Below are positions 35,673-44,691 of a stretch of 64,000 bases of DNA, one piece after another. This stretch comes from Gp6-AA40 sp036407095 (GTDB lineage: Bacteria; Acidobacteriota; Vicinamibacteria; Vicinamibacterales; UBA2999), in assembly GCA_036407095.1 (NCBI GenBank), contig DASWZV010000065.1:1-64000 (forward strand). The letters are read 5' to 3'. A program made the translations under genes and the position numbers. The notes below the pieces were generated by a model. The model did no database searches and was not told where the DNA came from. It worked only from the letters and a program-made list of their open reading frames with translations. Position 1 is the first letter of the stretch. Each line of letters opens with the position of its first letter.

Positions 35673-35830
35673 CTGTCCTCCAGTCGCGGTTTCAGAACTG
35701 GGTGCTGGGAGCTCGGGTTCTGAGGGTTTGAACAGAAAGTAACAAAGTCGCGTTGGATGAACAAGAGGCTTCAATGAATGGTGAGTCGCCAAACGAGATT
35801 CGATGCAACTACATGAACGTGAGGGCGACG

Positions 35831-38311
35831 ATGGCACGAGCACGAACGGTATCGGACGGTTCACCGTCTAAGCCGGCGTCCACCATGACTTCCTTCCTTC
35901 ACGACCTCCGATATGCGGTCCGTTCGCTGTTCAGCAGTCCCGCTTTCGCGATCGTCGCCGCGCTGACGCTGGCGCTCGGGGTTGGCGCCAACACGGCGAT
36001 CTTCAGCGTGCTGCAAGCGGTCGTCCTGCGCGACCTGCCGTACCACGATCCAGGCCGCATTGCGGTCATGTGGACGTGGAACCGGCAACAGAATCTTTCC
36101 GACGGTTCCTCCTACTTGAACTTCCGCGACTGGAAGGCGCAGAGCCGCGAGTTCGAGCAGATGGCCGCCTATCTGCGTCCCGAGTTCACCCGCGGGACGT
36201 TGACCAGTGACGGCGAACCAGAGCGCGTCAACGTCGGACTGGTCGGGCCGGATTTCTTCGAGCTGCTGGGCACGGCACCCATCGCTGGCCGCGCGTTCAC
36301 CGCCGACGACTTCAAGGAACAGTCGACGGCCGTTCTCATCAGCTACGGCCTCTGGCAGCAGCGCTTCGGCGGCGATCCCAAGACAATCGGCCGGACGATT
36401 CAAGTGGACGGGGCCGGTGTGGAACTGATCGGAGTGATGCCCCCCGGCTTCGAGCTGCCGACCGCGGGGGTGCAGTTGTGGCGCCCGCTCTTCTTCGGAT
36501 CGAACTGGCAGCAGCCAAACAGCCGCGGCGCGGACGCGTTGATCGTACTCGGTCGACTCAGGCCGGGCGCGACGATCACGTCGGCGCGAACCGAGATGGA
36601 TGCCATTGCCGCGCGTCTGCGAACCGAGTACCCGACCAGCAACGCGAGCTTCGGCGTTACCACGGACGCGCTCGTGGACCGCGTGATCGGCCCCACGACG
36701 GAGCGGTCGCTCTGGCTCCTCTTTGGCTCCGTCGGATTCGTCCTCCTCATCGCGTGCGCCAACGTCGCGAATCTGATGCTCGCGCGGGTCACGGCCCGCA
36801 GTCGTGAGTTTTCGCTCCGAACAGCCCTCGGCGCGAGCCGGATGCGGCTCATCAGACAAGCGCTCGCGGAAAACGTCGTGCTGTCGCTGCTCGCCGGCAC
36901 CATCGGCGGGCTCTTTGCCTGGCTCGGAATGCTTGCTCTTCGCACGTGGGCAGCCGGCGTGCTGCCCCGGGCCAACACGATCGTTCTCGATGCGCGCGTG
37001 TTGTCATTCGCGTTGATGGCATCGCTCGGCTGCGGACTGATTGCTGGTCTGCTGCCCGCGCTCCAACTATCGATTGGAAGCACGGCCAACGCGCTTCGCG
37101 ACGCCGGGCCGCGCCTGCTCGGCGGACGCAGCGGAAGACGACTGCACCAGGGTCTAGTGGTGACAGAGATCGCGCTCGCGGTCATCCTGCTCTCGGGAGC
37201 GGGTTTGCTGATTCGCAGCTTGGTTCGCGTGCAGTCCACGGATCGTGGGTTCGATTCCGCGAACGTGCTCCTGCTCCAGATCGATCTACCCAGTACCTAC
37301 AACGACCGTCCGAAGGTCGCGGCCTTCTTCACCGACGCCTTGCAGCGCATCCGCGCGCTGCCGGGAGTCTTCGCAGCGGGCGCCATCAGCGACTTCTTCA
37401 TCCATCGGCAACCAGACTACCGGATCGCGCTCGAGGGGCAGCCGCCGCGGCGGCCGTCCGATGCGTCGCCGCCGCTCACCGAGGACAATGTGGTCCCCGG
37501 TTACTTCGAAGCAATGCGCATCCCGCTGCTGCGCGGTCGTCTGCTCGAGGAGCGCGACCTTGCGCCTAATGCCCCGCCCGTCGTGGTCATCAACGACGAG
37601 ATGGCGCGCCGGTTCTGGCCGGGTGACGATCCGGTCGGCAAGCGGTTCAAGTACGGACTCGATCCGGCCGCGAATTTCCCGTGGAAGACCGTCGTCGGCG
37701 TCGTGGCAAACCAAAGGAGGCAGCGGCTCGACGAGGCCGCGATCCCGTACATGTTCCAACCGGGAGTAATTCCCCAGATGGACATCGCGGTGCGCACGAC
37801 CGGCGACCCCGAAGCGCTGCGCGCGGCCATTCGCGATCAGTTGCAGGCGCTCGATCCCGCGGCGCCGCCTTACGGCATCGTCACCGTCGAACAGCGCATG
37901 CAGCAGAGCGTCGCACTGCGCCGTTTCCAGACGCTGATGCTCGCGACGCTGGCGGCCGTGGCACTGCTGCTGGCCGTGGTTGGCGCGTACGGCATCATTC
38001 ATCGATCGGTCGCGTCGCGGACGCAGGAGATCGGCATCCGCACCGCACTCGGCGCGAGTGCCTCGTCGGTGTTGCGGATGGTGCTGGCGAGCGGTCTCTC
38101 GCTCGGCTTGATCGGGCTCGCGCTCGGTTTCGTGGGATCGCTGGCCCTCAGCCGCACGGTCGCGTCGTTTCTCTATCAAACGAGCCCGCTCGATCCGCTC
38201 ACATACGTGGCCGTGACCGTTGTGTTGTTCGCGGTCACCGCCGCGGCGACGCTGACCCCGGCGCGTCGAGCCGCCCGCATCGACCCGATGGCGGCGCTGC
38301 GCGAACAATAG
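35831..38311 (+). CDS. ABC-transporter permease of the ADOP/MacB-FtsX type
   Basis: An inner-membrane protein of about 826 residues from the ATG at 35831 (GAGGG 5 bases upstream); the conserved N terminus begins at the ATG at 35885 (MTSFLHDLRYAVRSLFSSPA). Layout is two MacB periplasmic-core domains each followed by FtsX helices: FAIVAALTLALGVGANTAIF, GFVLLIACANVANLMLARVT and ARSREFSLRTALGASRMRLI in the first half; LHQGLVVTEIALAVILLSGA and TQEIGIRTALGASASSVLRM in the second. Such duplicated orphan permeases are typical of Acidobacteria. No ATPase is adjacent. Divergent from the Nudix operon with 158 bp between starts. Confidence 0.93.
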   Translation: MARARTVSDGSPSKPASTMTSFLHDLRYAVRSLFSSPAFAIVAALTLALGVGANTAIFSVLQAVVLRDLPYHDPGRIAVMWTWNRQQNLSDGSSYLNFRDWKAQSREFEQMAAYLRPEFTRGTLTSDGEPERVNVGLVGPDFFELLGTAPIAGRAFTADDFKEQSTAVLISYGLWQQRFGGDPKTIGRTIQVDGAGVELIGVMPPGFELPTAGVQLWRPLFFGSNWQQPNSRGADALIVLGRLRPGATITSARTEMDAIAARLRTEYPTSNASFGVTTDALVDRVIGPTTERSLWLLFGSVGFVLLIACANVANLMLARVTARSREFSLRTALGASRMRLIRQALAENVVLSLLAGTIGGLFAWLGMLALRTWAAGVLPRANTIVLDARVLSFALMASLGCGLIAGLLPALQLSIGSTANALRDAGPRLLGGRSGRRLHQGLVVTEIALAVILLSGAGLLIRSLVRVQSTDRGFDSANVLLLQIDLPSTYNDRPKVAAFFTDALQRIRALPGVFAAGAISDFFIHRQPDYRIALEGQPPRRPSDASPPLTEDNVVPGYFEAMRIPLLRGRLLEERDLAPNAPPVVVINDEMARRFWPGDDPVGKRFKYGLDPAANFPWKTVVGVVANQRRQRLDEAAIPYMFQPGVIPQMDIAVRTTGDPEALRAAIRDQLQALDPAAPPYGIVTVEQRMQQSVALRRFQTLMLATLAAVALLLAVVGAYGIIHRSVASRTQEIGIRTALGASASSVLRMVLASGLSLGLIGLALGFVGSLALSRTVASFLYQTSPLDPLTYVAVTVVLFAVTAAATLTPARRAARIDPMAALREQ

Positions 38312-38577
38312 GCGCCGACGTCGCGACGCGTGGGCTTAAAGCGCGCGCGCTACTCCACGTCGCGGCTGCCTTGGTGATCTCAGCGGTCTTGCCATCGAGC
38401 CGCCGTGACAATTTCGGACAATTGCCCGTCTCGACGTGGGAGCGGCGCGTCCCAGCCGTGCTGTGAGGAACTTGCATGACAATCTGCTGTCCGCCGTGAG
38501 ACATAACGACGACACTTCGCACCCGGCTCGATAGCGCGCACGATTCGAAAGTAAGCTGGCAGAATCGTGAGCTGATT

Positions 38578-39576
38578 ATGAATAGAACCTCGATCGCGAC
38601 AGCCGTGAGATGTCTTTCGTACGCCGGTGTGATGGCACTCGTGTCAATCCGGGCGGTTGCGCAAACGCCTGCGCCCCCCACCCGATCCGCTCTACCGCAT
38701 GAGGCTGCGCCGGGTGCTTCCATCCTGGCCACGCCGATCGGGCATGAAGTGAACGTCAGCTTTGGCGGCTACCGCTATAACGAGCCCGGCACGCAAAGCA
38801 TCTCGATTCACGGCGGCAAGATCGGGGGCGGGTACACGGGCACGCTGGCGCTCAACGAGCGCCAGCGCTGGTTTGCTCAGGCCGATGTCCGCGGCACGGT
38901 CGGTAACACCACATACGATGGCTGGTGTTCACCTTTTCTGATCACGCCCGACAGTTCCTCGCCAAACGGCTACGCGCTCGATATCGGTGATGCGTCGCCA
39001 TGCAGCGAGGCCGGCGACAAAGACTGGTATGTGGAAGCCCGGGGTCTCGTCGGCAAAGATTTCATCGGCCACGCATGGGGCCTGTCGCCAGAAACCGGAT
39101 TAGGCTTCCGCCACCTGTCGAACGGCATCGGCGGGGCCGCCGGATATCGCACCGACGACTACCTCTATCTTCCGCTCGGTCTCACCGCGCGCACCCGGGC
39201 TGCTTCGCACGGGCTCAGCTTCAACGTCGAATACGATCGCCTGCTCCATGGCTGGCAAACGACCCGCGATTCGTACCTGGGTGGCGGCGATATTCCACCA
39301 ACGGCGACGGCGCCTGGTTTCACCATCGATGGCTTCAGCGATATCTCGTTCGCCCAGCATGAGGGGTGGGGCCTGCGCGCAAGCGGGAGATATCAGGTGA
39401 CCAGGCACTGGTCGGTTGAGCCGTCGTATGTCCATTGGAGCATCAACTCCTCGCCGGTGAACTACGAGACGGCGACGTTTACAGTCAACGACGTGACGGC
39501 GGAACAGCAGCTCGGCGCCTACGAGCCCGTGAATACCACGAACGAGTTCGTCGTGAAACTCGGTTTCAGGTTCTGA
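38578..39576 (+). CDS. Outer-membrane beta-barrel protein, unknown function
   Basis: A 332-residue protein with a Sec signal (VRCLSYAGVMALVSIRAVAQ) and alternating strands rich in aromatic residues, for example VNVSFGGYRYNEPGTQ, RQRWFAQADVRGTV, DWYVEARGLVGK, and a C-terminal FVVKLGFRF ending in Phe. This is the pattern of a porin-like or OmpW/lipid A-type barrel. Two Cys pairs are predicted in the extracellular loops (DGWCSPF, ASPCSEA). No function can be named. 266 bp separate it from the permease gene upstream; this gap holds no convincing ORF. Confidence 0.8.
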   Translation: MNRTSIATAVRCLSYAGVMALVSIRAVAQTPAPPTRSALPHEAAPGASILATPIGHEVNVSFGGYRYNEPGTQSISIHGGKIGGGYTGTLALNERQRWFAQADVRGTVGNTTYDGWCSPFLITPDSSSPNGYALDIGDASPCSEAGDKDWYVEARGLVGKDFIGHAWGLSPETGLGFRHLSNGIGGAAGYRTDDYLYLPLGLTARTRAASHGLSFNVEYDRLLHGWQTTRDSYLGGGDIPPTATAPGFTIDGFSDISFAQHEGWGLRASGRYQVTRHWSVEPSYVHWSINSSPVNYETATFTVNDVTAEQQLGAYEPVNTTNEFVVKLGFRF

Positions 39577-39592
39577 AGAAGACACTGTTCGT

Positions 39593-39973
39593 CTAGCTGT
39601 CCTCGGACCGTGGTGAACTCGCCCTGGGAAACGGTGCGCTGTCGAAGTAGATGTCGAACGAGACGATCAAGCCATCCCGTACGCCGAACACCTCAGCCAC
39701 ATCGCAGGCGAACGGCCGCCCCGACGGCGGGTGCAGTTCGTAACGAGTCAGCGCGCAGGCTCGTGTGGCTTCGACGATCAGATCTTTGACGTCGACGGCA
39801 CGAATCATCGAGTAGAAGCCTTTGGTCGCCTCGACGACTGCCGCTCGTCCGCTGATACGTCTCATCGGAGTGGTGAAGCTGGTGAAGACGACGTCATCGG
39901 ATAGCGACGCGTCCCAGTTCCTCTTCTGCTGCAACGCGTCGAAGTAGCCCTGAACAATCTCTCTGGTTGTCAT
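39593..39973 (-). CDS. SnoaL-like (NTF2 fold) protein
   Basis: A 126-residue NTF2-like protein: MTTREIVQGYFDALQQKRNW at the start, DVVFTSFTTPMRRISGRAAV in the middle and EVFGVRDGLIVSFDIYFDSA near the end. The cavity of such proteins binds small ligands or catalyses cyclisation; here no specific residue set can be assigned. Its start codon overlaps the stop of the FAD-oxidoreductase remnant (ATGA), showing that it was the second gene of an operon whose first gene has decayed. Confidence 0.85.
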   Translation of the reverse strand: MTTREIVQGYFDALQQKRNWDASLSDDVVFTSFTTPMRRISGRAAVVEATKGFYSMIRAVDVKDLIVEATRACALTRYELHPPSGRPFACDVAEVFGVRDGLIVSFDIYFDSAPFPRASSPRSEDS

Positions 39974-40116
39974 GTGTCGCTCCGTCGGACTTGCGCCTCA
40001 CGCAGGCGCGAAGCCCATGCGTCGCCTCCGACGCGGTGATGAACGTAGAAGAGCCGGGTTGGATCGTACGTCGCCTTGATGCACCGCAGACGGTCACCTA
40101 TCCTCGTGCGAAGCGT
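39970..40116 (-). pseudogene. C-terminal remnant of an FAD-linked (BBE-type) oxidoreductase
   Basis: Read on the minus strand, this frame gives DRLRCIKATYDPTRLFYVHH followed by RVGGDAWASRLREAQVRR, the characteristic C-terminal BBE segment of berberine-bridge-like FAD oxidases (NY-x-RL-x-x-IK-x-x-YDP-x-N-x-F). Only 48 codons remain; a stop precedes them (TAG at 40117-40119) and the rest of a roughly 450-residue enzyme is absent. Its stop overlaps the SnoaL-like start. The histidine-kinase gene occupies the space where the rest should be. Confidence 0.75.
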
Positions 40117-40231
40117 CTACGATGCGCCCCTTCCACCGCCCACTAGTTCAGCCGTTGAGATCTCCTCGGCCACGAATGCAGGCGAGGCACCGATCGGGCC
40201 AGCGTTTCCCATCCACGAGTCGAGGTTCGAC

Positions 40232-41632
40232 ATGGAGTTGCTCACACACTATTTTGCTTCTGACGCCTTCATGCCCCATGGGTATTGCTATCTGTGGAAG
40301 CCAGGCATGGTCTGGCTGCACGTCATCTCCGATTCGCTGATTGCCCTCGCGTATCTGTCGATTCCGCTCACGCTCGTCTACTTCGTTCGAAAGCGGCATG
40401 ACCTCCCCTTTCACTGGATGTTTCTGTGCTTCGGCGCCTTCATCGTGTCCTGCGGTGCCACCCACGCCATGGAAGTGTGGAATCTGTGGCACGCGGACTA
40501 CTGGTTTGCAGGGGCGGTGAAGGTTGTGACGGCCCTCGCGTCAGTCGCAACCGCGCTTCTGCTGATTCCGCTGGTTCCCGTGGCGCTCGCCATTCCAAGT
40601 CCGAGCGACCTCCGGCGATCGGAACAGAAGTTTCGCGGGCTTCTCGAGGCGGCCCCTGATGCGATTGTGATCGTCAACCAGCGAGGCGAAATTGCCCTCG
40701 TCAATGCACAGGCCGAACGGCTGTTCGGGTACCGTCGAGAGCAGCTGCTGAATCAGCCTATTGAGACTGTCATTCCGCAGCGCTTGCGGAGCAGCCACGT
40801 TGCCCGCCGCACCGGTTTCCTCACCGATCCGCGTGTGCGCGCGATGGGCGCGGGCCTGGAGCTGTTTGGCCTGCGCAAGGACGGGACTGAGTTTCCAGTG
40901 GAGATCAGTCTCAGCCCGCTTGAAACGCAGGAAGGAATTCTCGTCTCGAGTGCGATCCGCGACATCACGGTGCGCAAGCAGACGGAGGAGGCACTGGCCA
41001 GTGTCAACCGCCGGTTGATCGAGGCACAGGAGAAGGAACGTGCCCGCATTGCCAGAGACCTGCACGATCATACGAACCAGCGTCTCTCGCTCCTGGCCAT
41101 CGGCTTGGAGGAAGTCAAACGAGAGCTGCCGACGCAGGCCTCGGTCGTGGGCGAACGGCTGGACGAATTGCGAGCGCAGACTATGGAGGTCTTGAGCGAT
41201 CTCCAGGCCTTGTCGCACGAGTTGCACACCTCAAAACTGGAGTATGTCGGACTCGTTGCGGCGGCCCGCGGATTCTGCAGAGAGTTCAGCGAGCAGCGGA
41301 AACTGAAGGTCAACTTCGAGAGCCACGATCTTCCACTCATCCTCCCCTCCGACGTCTCGCTCTGTCTCTTCAGGGTTCTGCAGGAAGCCTTGCACAACGC
41401 GGCTCAACACAGTGGAGCCGCCGAGTTCGACGTCGCGTTGTGGGGCACGCCGCAAGAGATTCATCTCCGGGTTCGCGACGCCGGTGCGGGCTTCGACGTC
41501 GACGCCGCGAAAAAGGGTGAAGGGCTCGGCCTCGTCAGCATGCAAGAAAGGATGCAACTGGTCAAAGGCAGGTTGTCGATTGAGTCCCGCCCGCAACACG
41601 GTTCAACGATTCATGCCCGCGTGCCGTGTTGA
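40232..41632 (+). CDS. Sensor histidine kinase with ethylene-receptor-type membrane domain and PAS domain
   Basis: A 466-residue kinase. The ATG at 40232 (GAGG upstream) gives a membrane domain at residues 25-125 that follows plant ETR1 and cyanobacterial SynEtr1: VISDSLIALAYLSIPLTLVY and FGAFIVSCGATHAMEVW. ETR1 Asp25, Tyr32, Pro36, Cys65 and His69 correspond to Asp34, Tyr41, Pro45, Cys74 and His78, all present at one constant offset, so copper and ethylene binding is expected. A PAS domain lies at 135-255, a HisKA_3 dimerisation domain at about 270-340 (ERARIARDLHDHTNQRL) and HATPase (FRVLQEALHNAAQHSG, GLGLVSMQERM) to the end. NarL-type signalling. Confidence 0.9.
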   Translation: MELLTHYFASDAFMPHGYCYLWKPGMVWLHVISDSLIALAYLSIPLTLVYFVRKRHDLPFHWMFLCFGAFIVSCGATHAMEVWNLWHADYWFAGAVKVVTALASVATALLLIPLVPVALAIPSPSDLRRSEQKFRGLLEAAPDAIVIVNQRGEIALVNAQAERLFGYRREQLLNQPIETVIPQRLRSSHVARRTGFLTDPRVRAMGAGLELFGLRKDGTEFPVEISLSPLETQEGILVSSAIRDITVRKQTEEALASVNRRLIEAQEKERARIARDLHDHTNQRLSLLAIGLEEVKRELPTQASVVGERLDELRAQTMEVLSDLQALSHELHTSKLEYVGLVAAARGFCREFSEQRKLKVNFESHDLPLILPSDVSLCLFRVLQEALHNAAQHSGAAEFDVALWGTPQEIHLRVRDAGAGFDVDAAKKGEGLGLVSMQERMQLVKGRLSIESRPQHGSTIHARVPC

Positions 41633-43246
41633 CGACAGAGATCTTGCCTTCAGTACTTCGCCGAACATATTCCGTCCCAGGATCGTCGACGCGGTCGCGA
41701 GCGCGCCCGACAACGCGCCCATCACGCCACACGTCCCGACGTCCTGGCCAGTCAGAAACAGATTGCCAACAGCCGTGCGAGGCCCGAGGTCGCGCGACTG
41801 AAAGCGCATCGGCGTGTGCGCGAGGCCGTACATCTCGCCATGTGGTGCACCCGCGAAGTGTTGCGTGGACAGCGGCGTCGAGAACTCCGAGCGTATGACC
41901 GCGCCAGAGACAGCCGGCACGTGCCGATACAGCTCGCGCAGAAGACGTTCGGCCAGTCGCGCCTTGATCGCCGCGTACGCATCGGGTCGTCGTTTCCAAT
42001 CTGATCCGGCCCACTGCGCGAAGTGTTTATACGACACCGCCGTCAGGACTTCGATCGTGTGCCGATTGGAGTAGCGCGCCGCAAACGATGGATCCTTCGC
42101 AGATGGAAAAGAGATGTACAGAAACGGGAATGGGGCCTCGAGGTCTCGGTCGAAGGCCGACAGATTGCCATCGAAATCAAGACTCGGGTGGATCCACAGG
42201 TTTGCGGCATCCAGCGTCGGCGCCGCAGAGGGGAACGTCGCCCCGACATAGAGACACAGATGTCCACCCGCGGGGGGGAGACGTCTTGTCCGCTCTGCAG
42301 CGCGTCTTGCCGCCTCCGGCGCACCATCCCCTAACAAGCGATCCATCGTCGTCCGAATTCCGGCGTCGCTGACGATGAGATTCGCGCGGAACTCCCGGCC
42401 ATCGGCCATACGAACGCCAACGGCGCGGACACCATCGACCAGGATTCGGTCGACCTCGGCGCTCACCGCCACGGTCCCTCCGGATCGCTCGATGACGGGG
42501 AGCACTCCTGCGGCGATTTGGCTCGCGCCGCCGATCGGATACGCGGCACCGTCGAAATAGTGCTCGGCGATCACGGCGTGCATGCCAAAGCTGCTCTGCC
42601 CGGGCGGAAGGCCATAGTCACCCCATTGAGCAGTCAGCACTCCTCTCAGCTCTCGACTGGCTCCAAGAGCATCCAAGACGTCAGCCGTCGTTCGCCTCGC
42701 AAATTTCAAGAACGGCGCGCGCAGACCGCGGCCGAAAATGCTGCCCAGGAAACGGGGCAGTGATTTCTCGACGTAGTAAAACGGAACACGCTGCACACAC
42801 TGCTGGATCGTCGTGAAGTAGCGATCGATCGCAGTCCGCTCACGAGGGAAGGTCTGGACGAGCGCCTCACGCAGACGATCCCGGCCACTCACGTAGTCGA
42901 AGCGGAGCCCGTCGATGTTCACACGGTCGTAGACATCGGGCATCGCGTTCCACACGAGACGGCCTTCAGTCAAGTACTCAAAAAGGGCGTGCGCCGGCGA
43001 GCCCGGCTTGTGGACCTGGCCGACGTAGTGCACGCCCACGTCCCACTCGAAGCCGGGACGATGGAATACATGAGTGAATCCACCGGCCGTGTAGTGCTTC
43101 TCCAGGACCAGCACGCGCCGGTGGGCCGCCTTGGCCAGGAAGGCGGCGATCCCGAGTCCGCCGATACCCGAGCCGATCACGATGGCATCAAATGATCCGC
43201 TGCTGCGCAGTTGGTTGTAGGGTGTGCCGACAAAGCGACTCGTCAT
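41603..43246 (-). CDS. FAD-dependent oxidoreductase, retinol saturase/CrtI-like
   Basis: A 547-residue flavoprotein with the dinucleotide-binding motif IVIGSGIGGLGIAAFLAKAA at about 21-40 and C-terminal FAD-binding NLFLTGQDVGTCGVMGALSG. GVHYVGQ, FGMHAVIAEHYFDGAAYPIG and EFSTPLSTQHF are typical of all-trans-retinol 13,14-reductase and carotenoid-isomerase-like enzymes (CrtI/CrtISO group). The substrate is probably a polyene or membrane lipid. It overlaps the 3' end of the histidine-kinase gene by 30 bp, and its start overlaps the small membrane-protein gene by ATGA. Confidence 0.88.
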   Translation of the reverse strand: MTSRFVGTPYNQLRSSGSFDAIVIGSGIGGLGIAAFLAKAAHRRVLVLEKHYTAGGFTHVFHRPGFEWDVGVHYVGQVHKPGSPAHALFEYLTEGRLVWNAMPDVYDRVNIDGLRFDYVSGRDRLREALVQTFPRERTAIDRYFTTIQQCVQRVPFYYVEKSLPRFLGSIFGRGLRAPFLKFARRTTADVLDALGASRELRGVLTAQWGDYGLPPGQSSFGMHAVIAEHYFDGAAYPIGGASQIAAGVLPVIERSGGTVAVSAEVDRILVDGVRAVGVRMADGREFRANLIVSDAGIRTTMDRLLGDGAPEAARRAAERTRRLPPAGGHLCLYVGATFPSAAPTLDAANLWIHPSLDFDGNLSAFDRDLEAPFPFLYISFPSAKDPSFAARYSNRHTIEVLTAVSYKHFAQWAGSDWKRRPDAYAAIKARLAERLLRELYRHVPAVSGAVIRSEFSTPLSTQHFAGAPHGEMYGLAHTPMRFQSRDLGPRTAVGNLFLTGQDVGTCGVMGALSGALATASTILGRNMFGEVLKARSLSSTRHAGMNR

Positions 43247-43431
43247 CTCCCGACGTTCCTCGCTCGAGTGTCCGCGATGTCATCACGTCGGCGGGGTCCT
43301 GATTCCTTCCAACCCACGGTCACGGGAATGAGAAAGGTGAGCGCGTAGTACAGATACACATCTAACTTGTAGTAACCATCGGCCGGCTTCAAGGCCTTGA
43401 CGATGAAGAGGTAGACGAGTGGTCGGCTCAT
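43243..43431 (-). CDS. 62-residue membrane protein coupled to the retinol saturase-like gene
   Basis: A small protein MSRPLVYLFIVKALKPADGY continuing YKLDVYLYYALTFLIPVTVG with one hydrophobic helix and a basic tail. GAGGGA stands 6 bases before its ATG and the stop overlaps the start of the oxidoreductase gene (ATGA), strong signs of a real, co-translated gene. Function unknown; a membrane anchor or partner of the oxidoreductase is a reasonable guess. Confidence 0.75.
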   Translation of the reverse strand: MSRPLVYLFIVKALKPADGYYKLDVYLYYALTFLIPVTVGWKESGPRRRDDIADTRARNVGR

Positions 43432-43639
43432 CGCACGTCCCTCTTTCCATCACCGGATTCCGCAGTTGCGAACGCAGGAATCCTGCCGGAGTCAGATGCG
43501 AGAAATGGCCGGTCATTCGGGGGCCGACGTTCCATCAGTCGCGAGGAAAAACCAACGTGATGGTGAATTTCGCGCAGTTGCGACTCGCGCCGGATGCGTG
43601 AGCGTGCCGTCCAGAAGCGTGGGTTTTTGACCTCCTTCG

Positions 43640-44112
43640 TTCAATGCGCCACCAAACCCGCCTTCAGTTCTTCAAGGGGCTGTTCGATGGCCGCGGCATG
43701 ATATGGAGCGAACGCACCGTCACGACGGAAGCGGCGTACGGCACCTGCGTCGGGCAGCGCATGTGCGGGGATCGTGATGACCTGAGCGGATCACGGCTGT
43801 TCTTCCTGATCGACTGGAACCCGTGCGCGAAAGCGCCTGTCTCGATTCGTCAAGAAGAGCGACTCGATCGCCGCGTTGCGCTGGGCTGCGGATCTCGAAT
43901 ACGGGCATCGCGCGTTTCTCGAAGCCGGCGGCGAACGGTTGATTGACAGCGCGCTGGAACGCACCGCTGCCGGACAGCTGCGATATGGAGCCAGACTCGA
44001 CGAAGTACTGGGCAACAGGCCGCGCTCGCGTTTCTGCAAGCCGTACTGCGCATCACGAGCGAAGGGATGCAACAACGTCCGCTCTGTACCAACGACGCGG
44101 GCGCGCCTACCG
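43640..44112 (+). pseudogene. Decayed gene with several frameshifts, family not recognised
   Basis: Between the small membrane protein and the receiver gene no intact gene is found, but coding-like fragments lie in successive frames: RLQFFKGLFDGRGMIWSERT near 43660, RWAADLEYGHRAFLEAGG and LIDSALERTAAGQLRYGARL near 43880-44000, then QQAALAFLQAVLRITSEGMQ in a second frame near 44020, then YRYFNESWLLAVASMDLANR in a third near 44120. Read together they look like one helical protein broken by at least two shifts. I do not recognise the family. The rest of 43432-43640 shows nothing. Confidence 0.4.
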
Positions 44113-44547
44113 TTACTTCAACGAAAGCTGGCTGCTCGCGGTCGCGTCGATGGACCTGGCCAACCGTGCACTGATGAAGCACGAGCCGTTCGCGACGGCG
44201 TCCATTGCGAAGAACAGTTCGCGTCCGGCCTCCGACTTCAGGAGGTAGCCGCCGGCCGCGGTCGCCAACGCCGCGTCGACGATGTCGGGGGACTGATGTT
44301 CGCTGACGAAGAGGATTCTGGAGTCACGGTGAAGCGAGAGGATTTGTCGAGCTGCCTGGATGCCGTCAAGTCGCGGCAACCCGATATCGAGCAGAATGAG
44401 ATCCAGTTCGAGCGCCTGAGCTTTCTGAACCGCCTCGACCCCATCCACGGCTTCGCCGACGATTCGCCAATGAGGAGATGTCTGGATGGCTGAACGAATG
44501 TGGCGTCGCCAAGGTTCGTAGTCGTCGACGACCAGAACCCGGTACAC
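44113..44547 (-). CDS. Receiver-only response regulator, NarL/FixJ type
   Basis: A 144-residue protein from the GTG at 44547 (AGG about 8 bases upstream; longer frame reaches 44610). Acidic pocket in YRVLVVDDYEPWRRHIRSAI, phospho-acceptor Asp in LDLILLDIGLPRLDGIQAAR, and GYLLKSEAGRELFFAMDAVA. It ends after FISARLARSIDATASSQ with no LuxR helix-turn-helix, so it is a bare receiver although NarL-type by sequence. It could receive phosphate from the ethylene-receptor-like kinase 2.5 kb away, which also belongs to the NarL class (inference). Confidence 0.8.
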   Translation of the reverse strand: MYRVLVVDDYEPWRRHIRSAIQTSPHWRIVGEAVDGVEAVQKAQALELDLILLDIGLPRLDGIQAARQILSLHRDSRILFVSEHQSPDIVDAALATAAGGYLLKSEAGRELFFAMDAVANGSCFISARLARSIDATASSQLSLK

Positions 44548-44691
44548 GACTGACCTGCCGCTTGGTATTTCCAAGGGTGCATCTTGAGGGAGACAGCCAC
44601 GACGAGTCAACCTCTCGCGTCACGATCGTTCTTTACAATGATTTTCTACGACGGGCCAACAGCCGCCCGTGCCCGCTGCCATCCGGGACGA

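Noticed and set aside
37245..37262. tRNA T-loop-like GGGTTCGATTCC
   Set aside because: It lies inside the permease gene in frame and no cloverleaf can be built around it.
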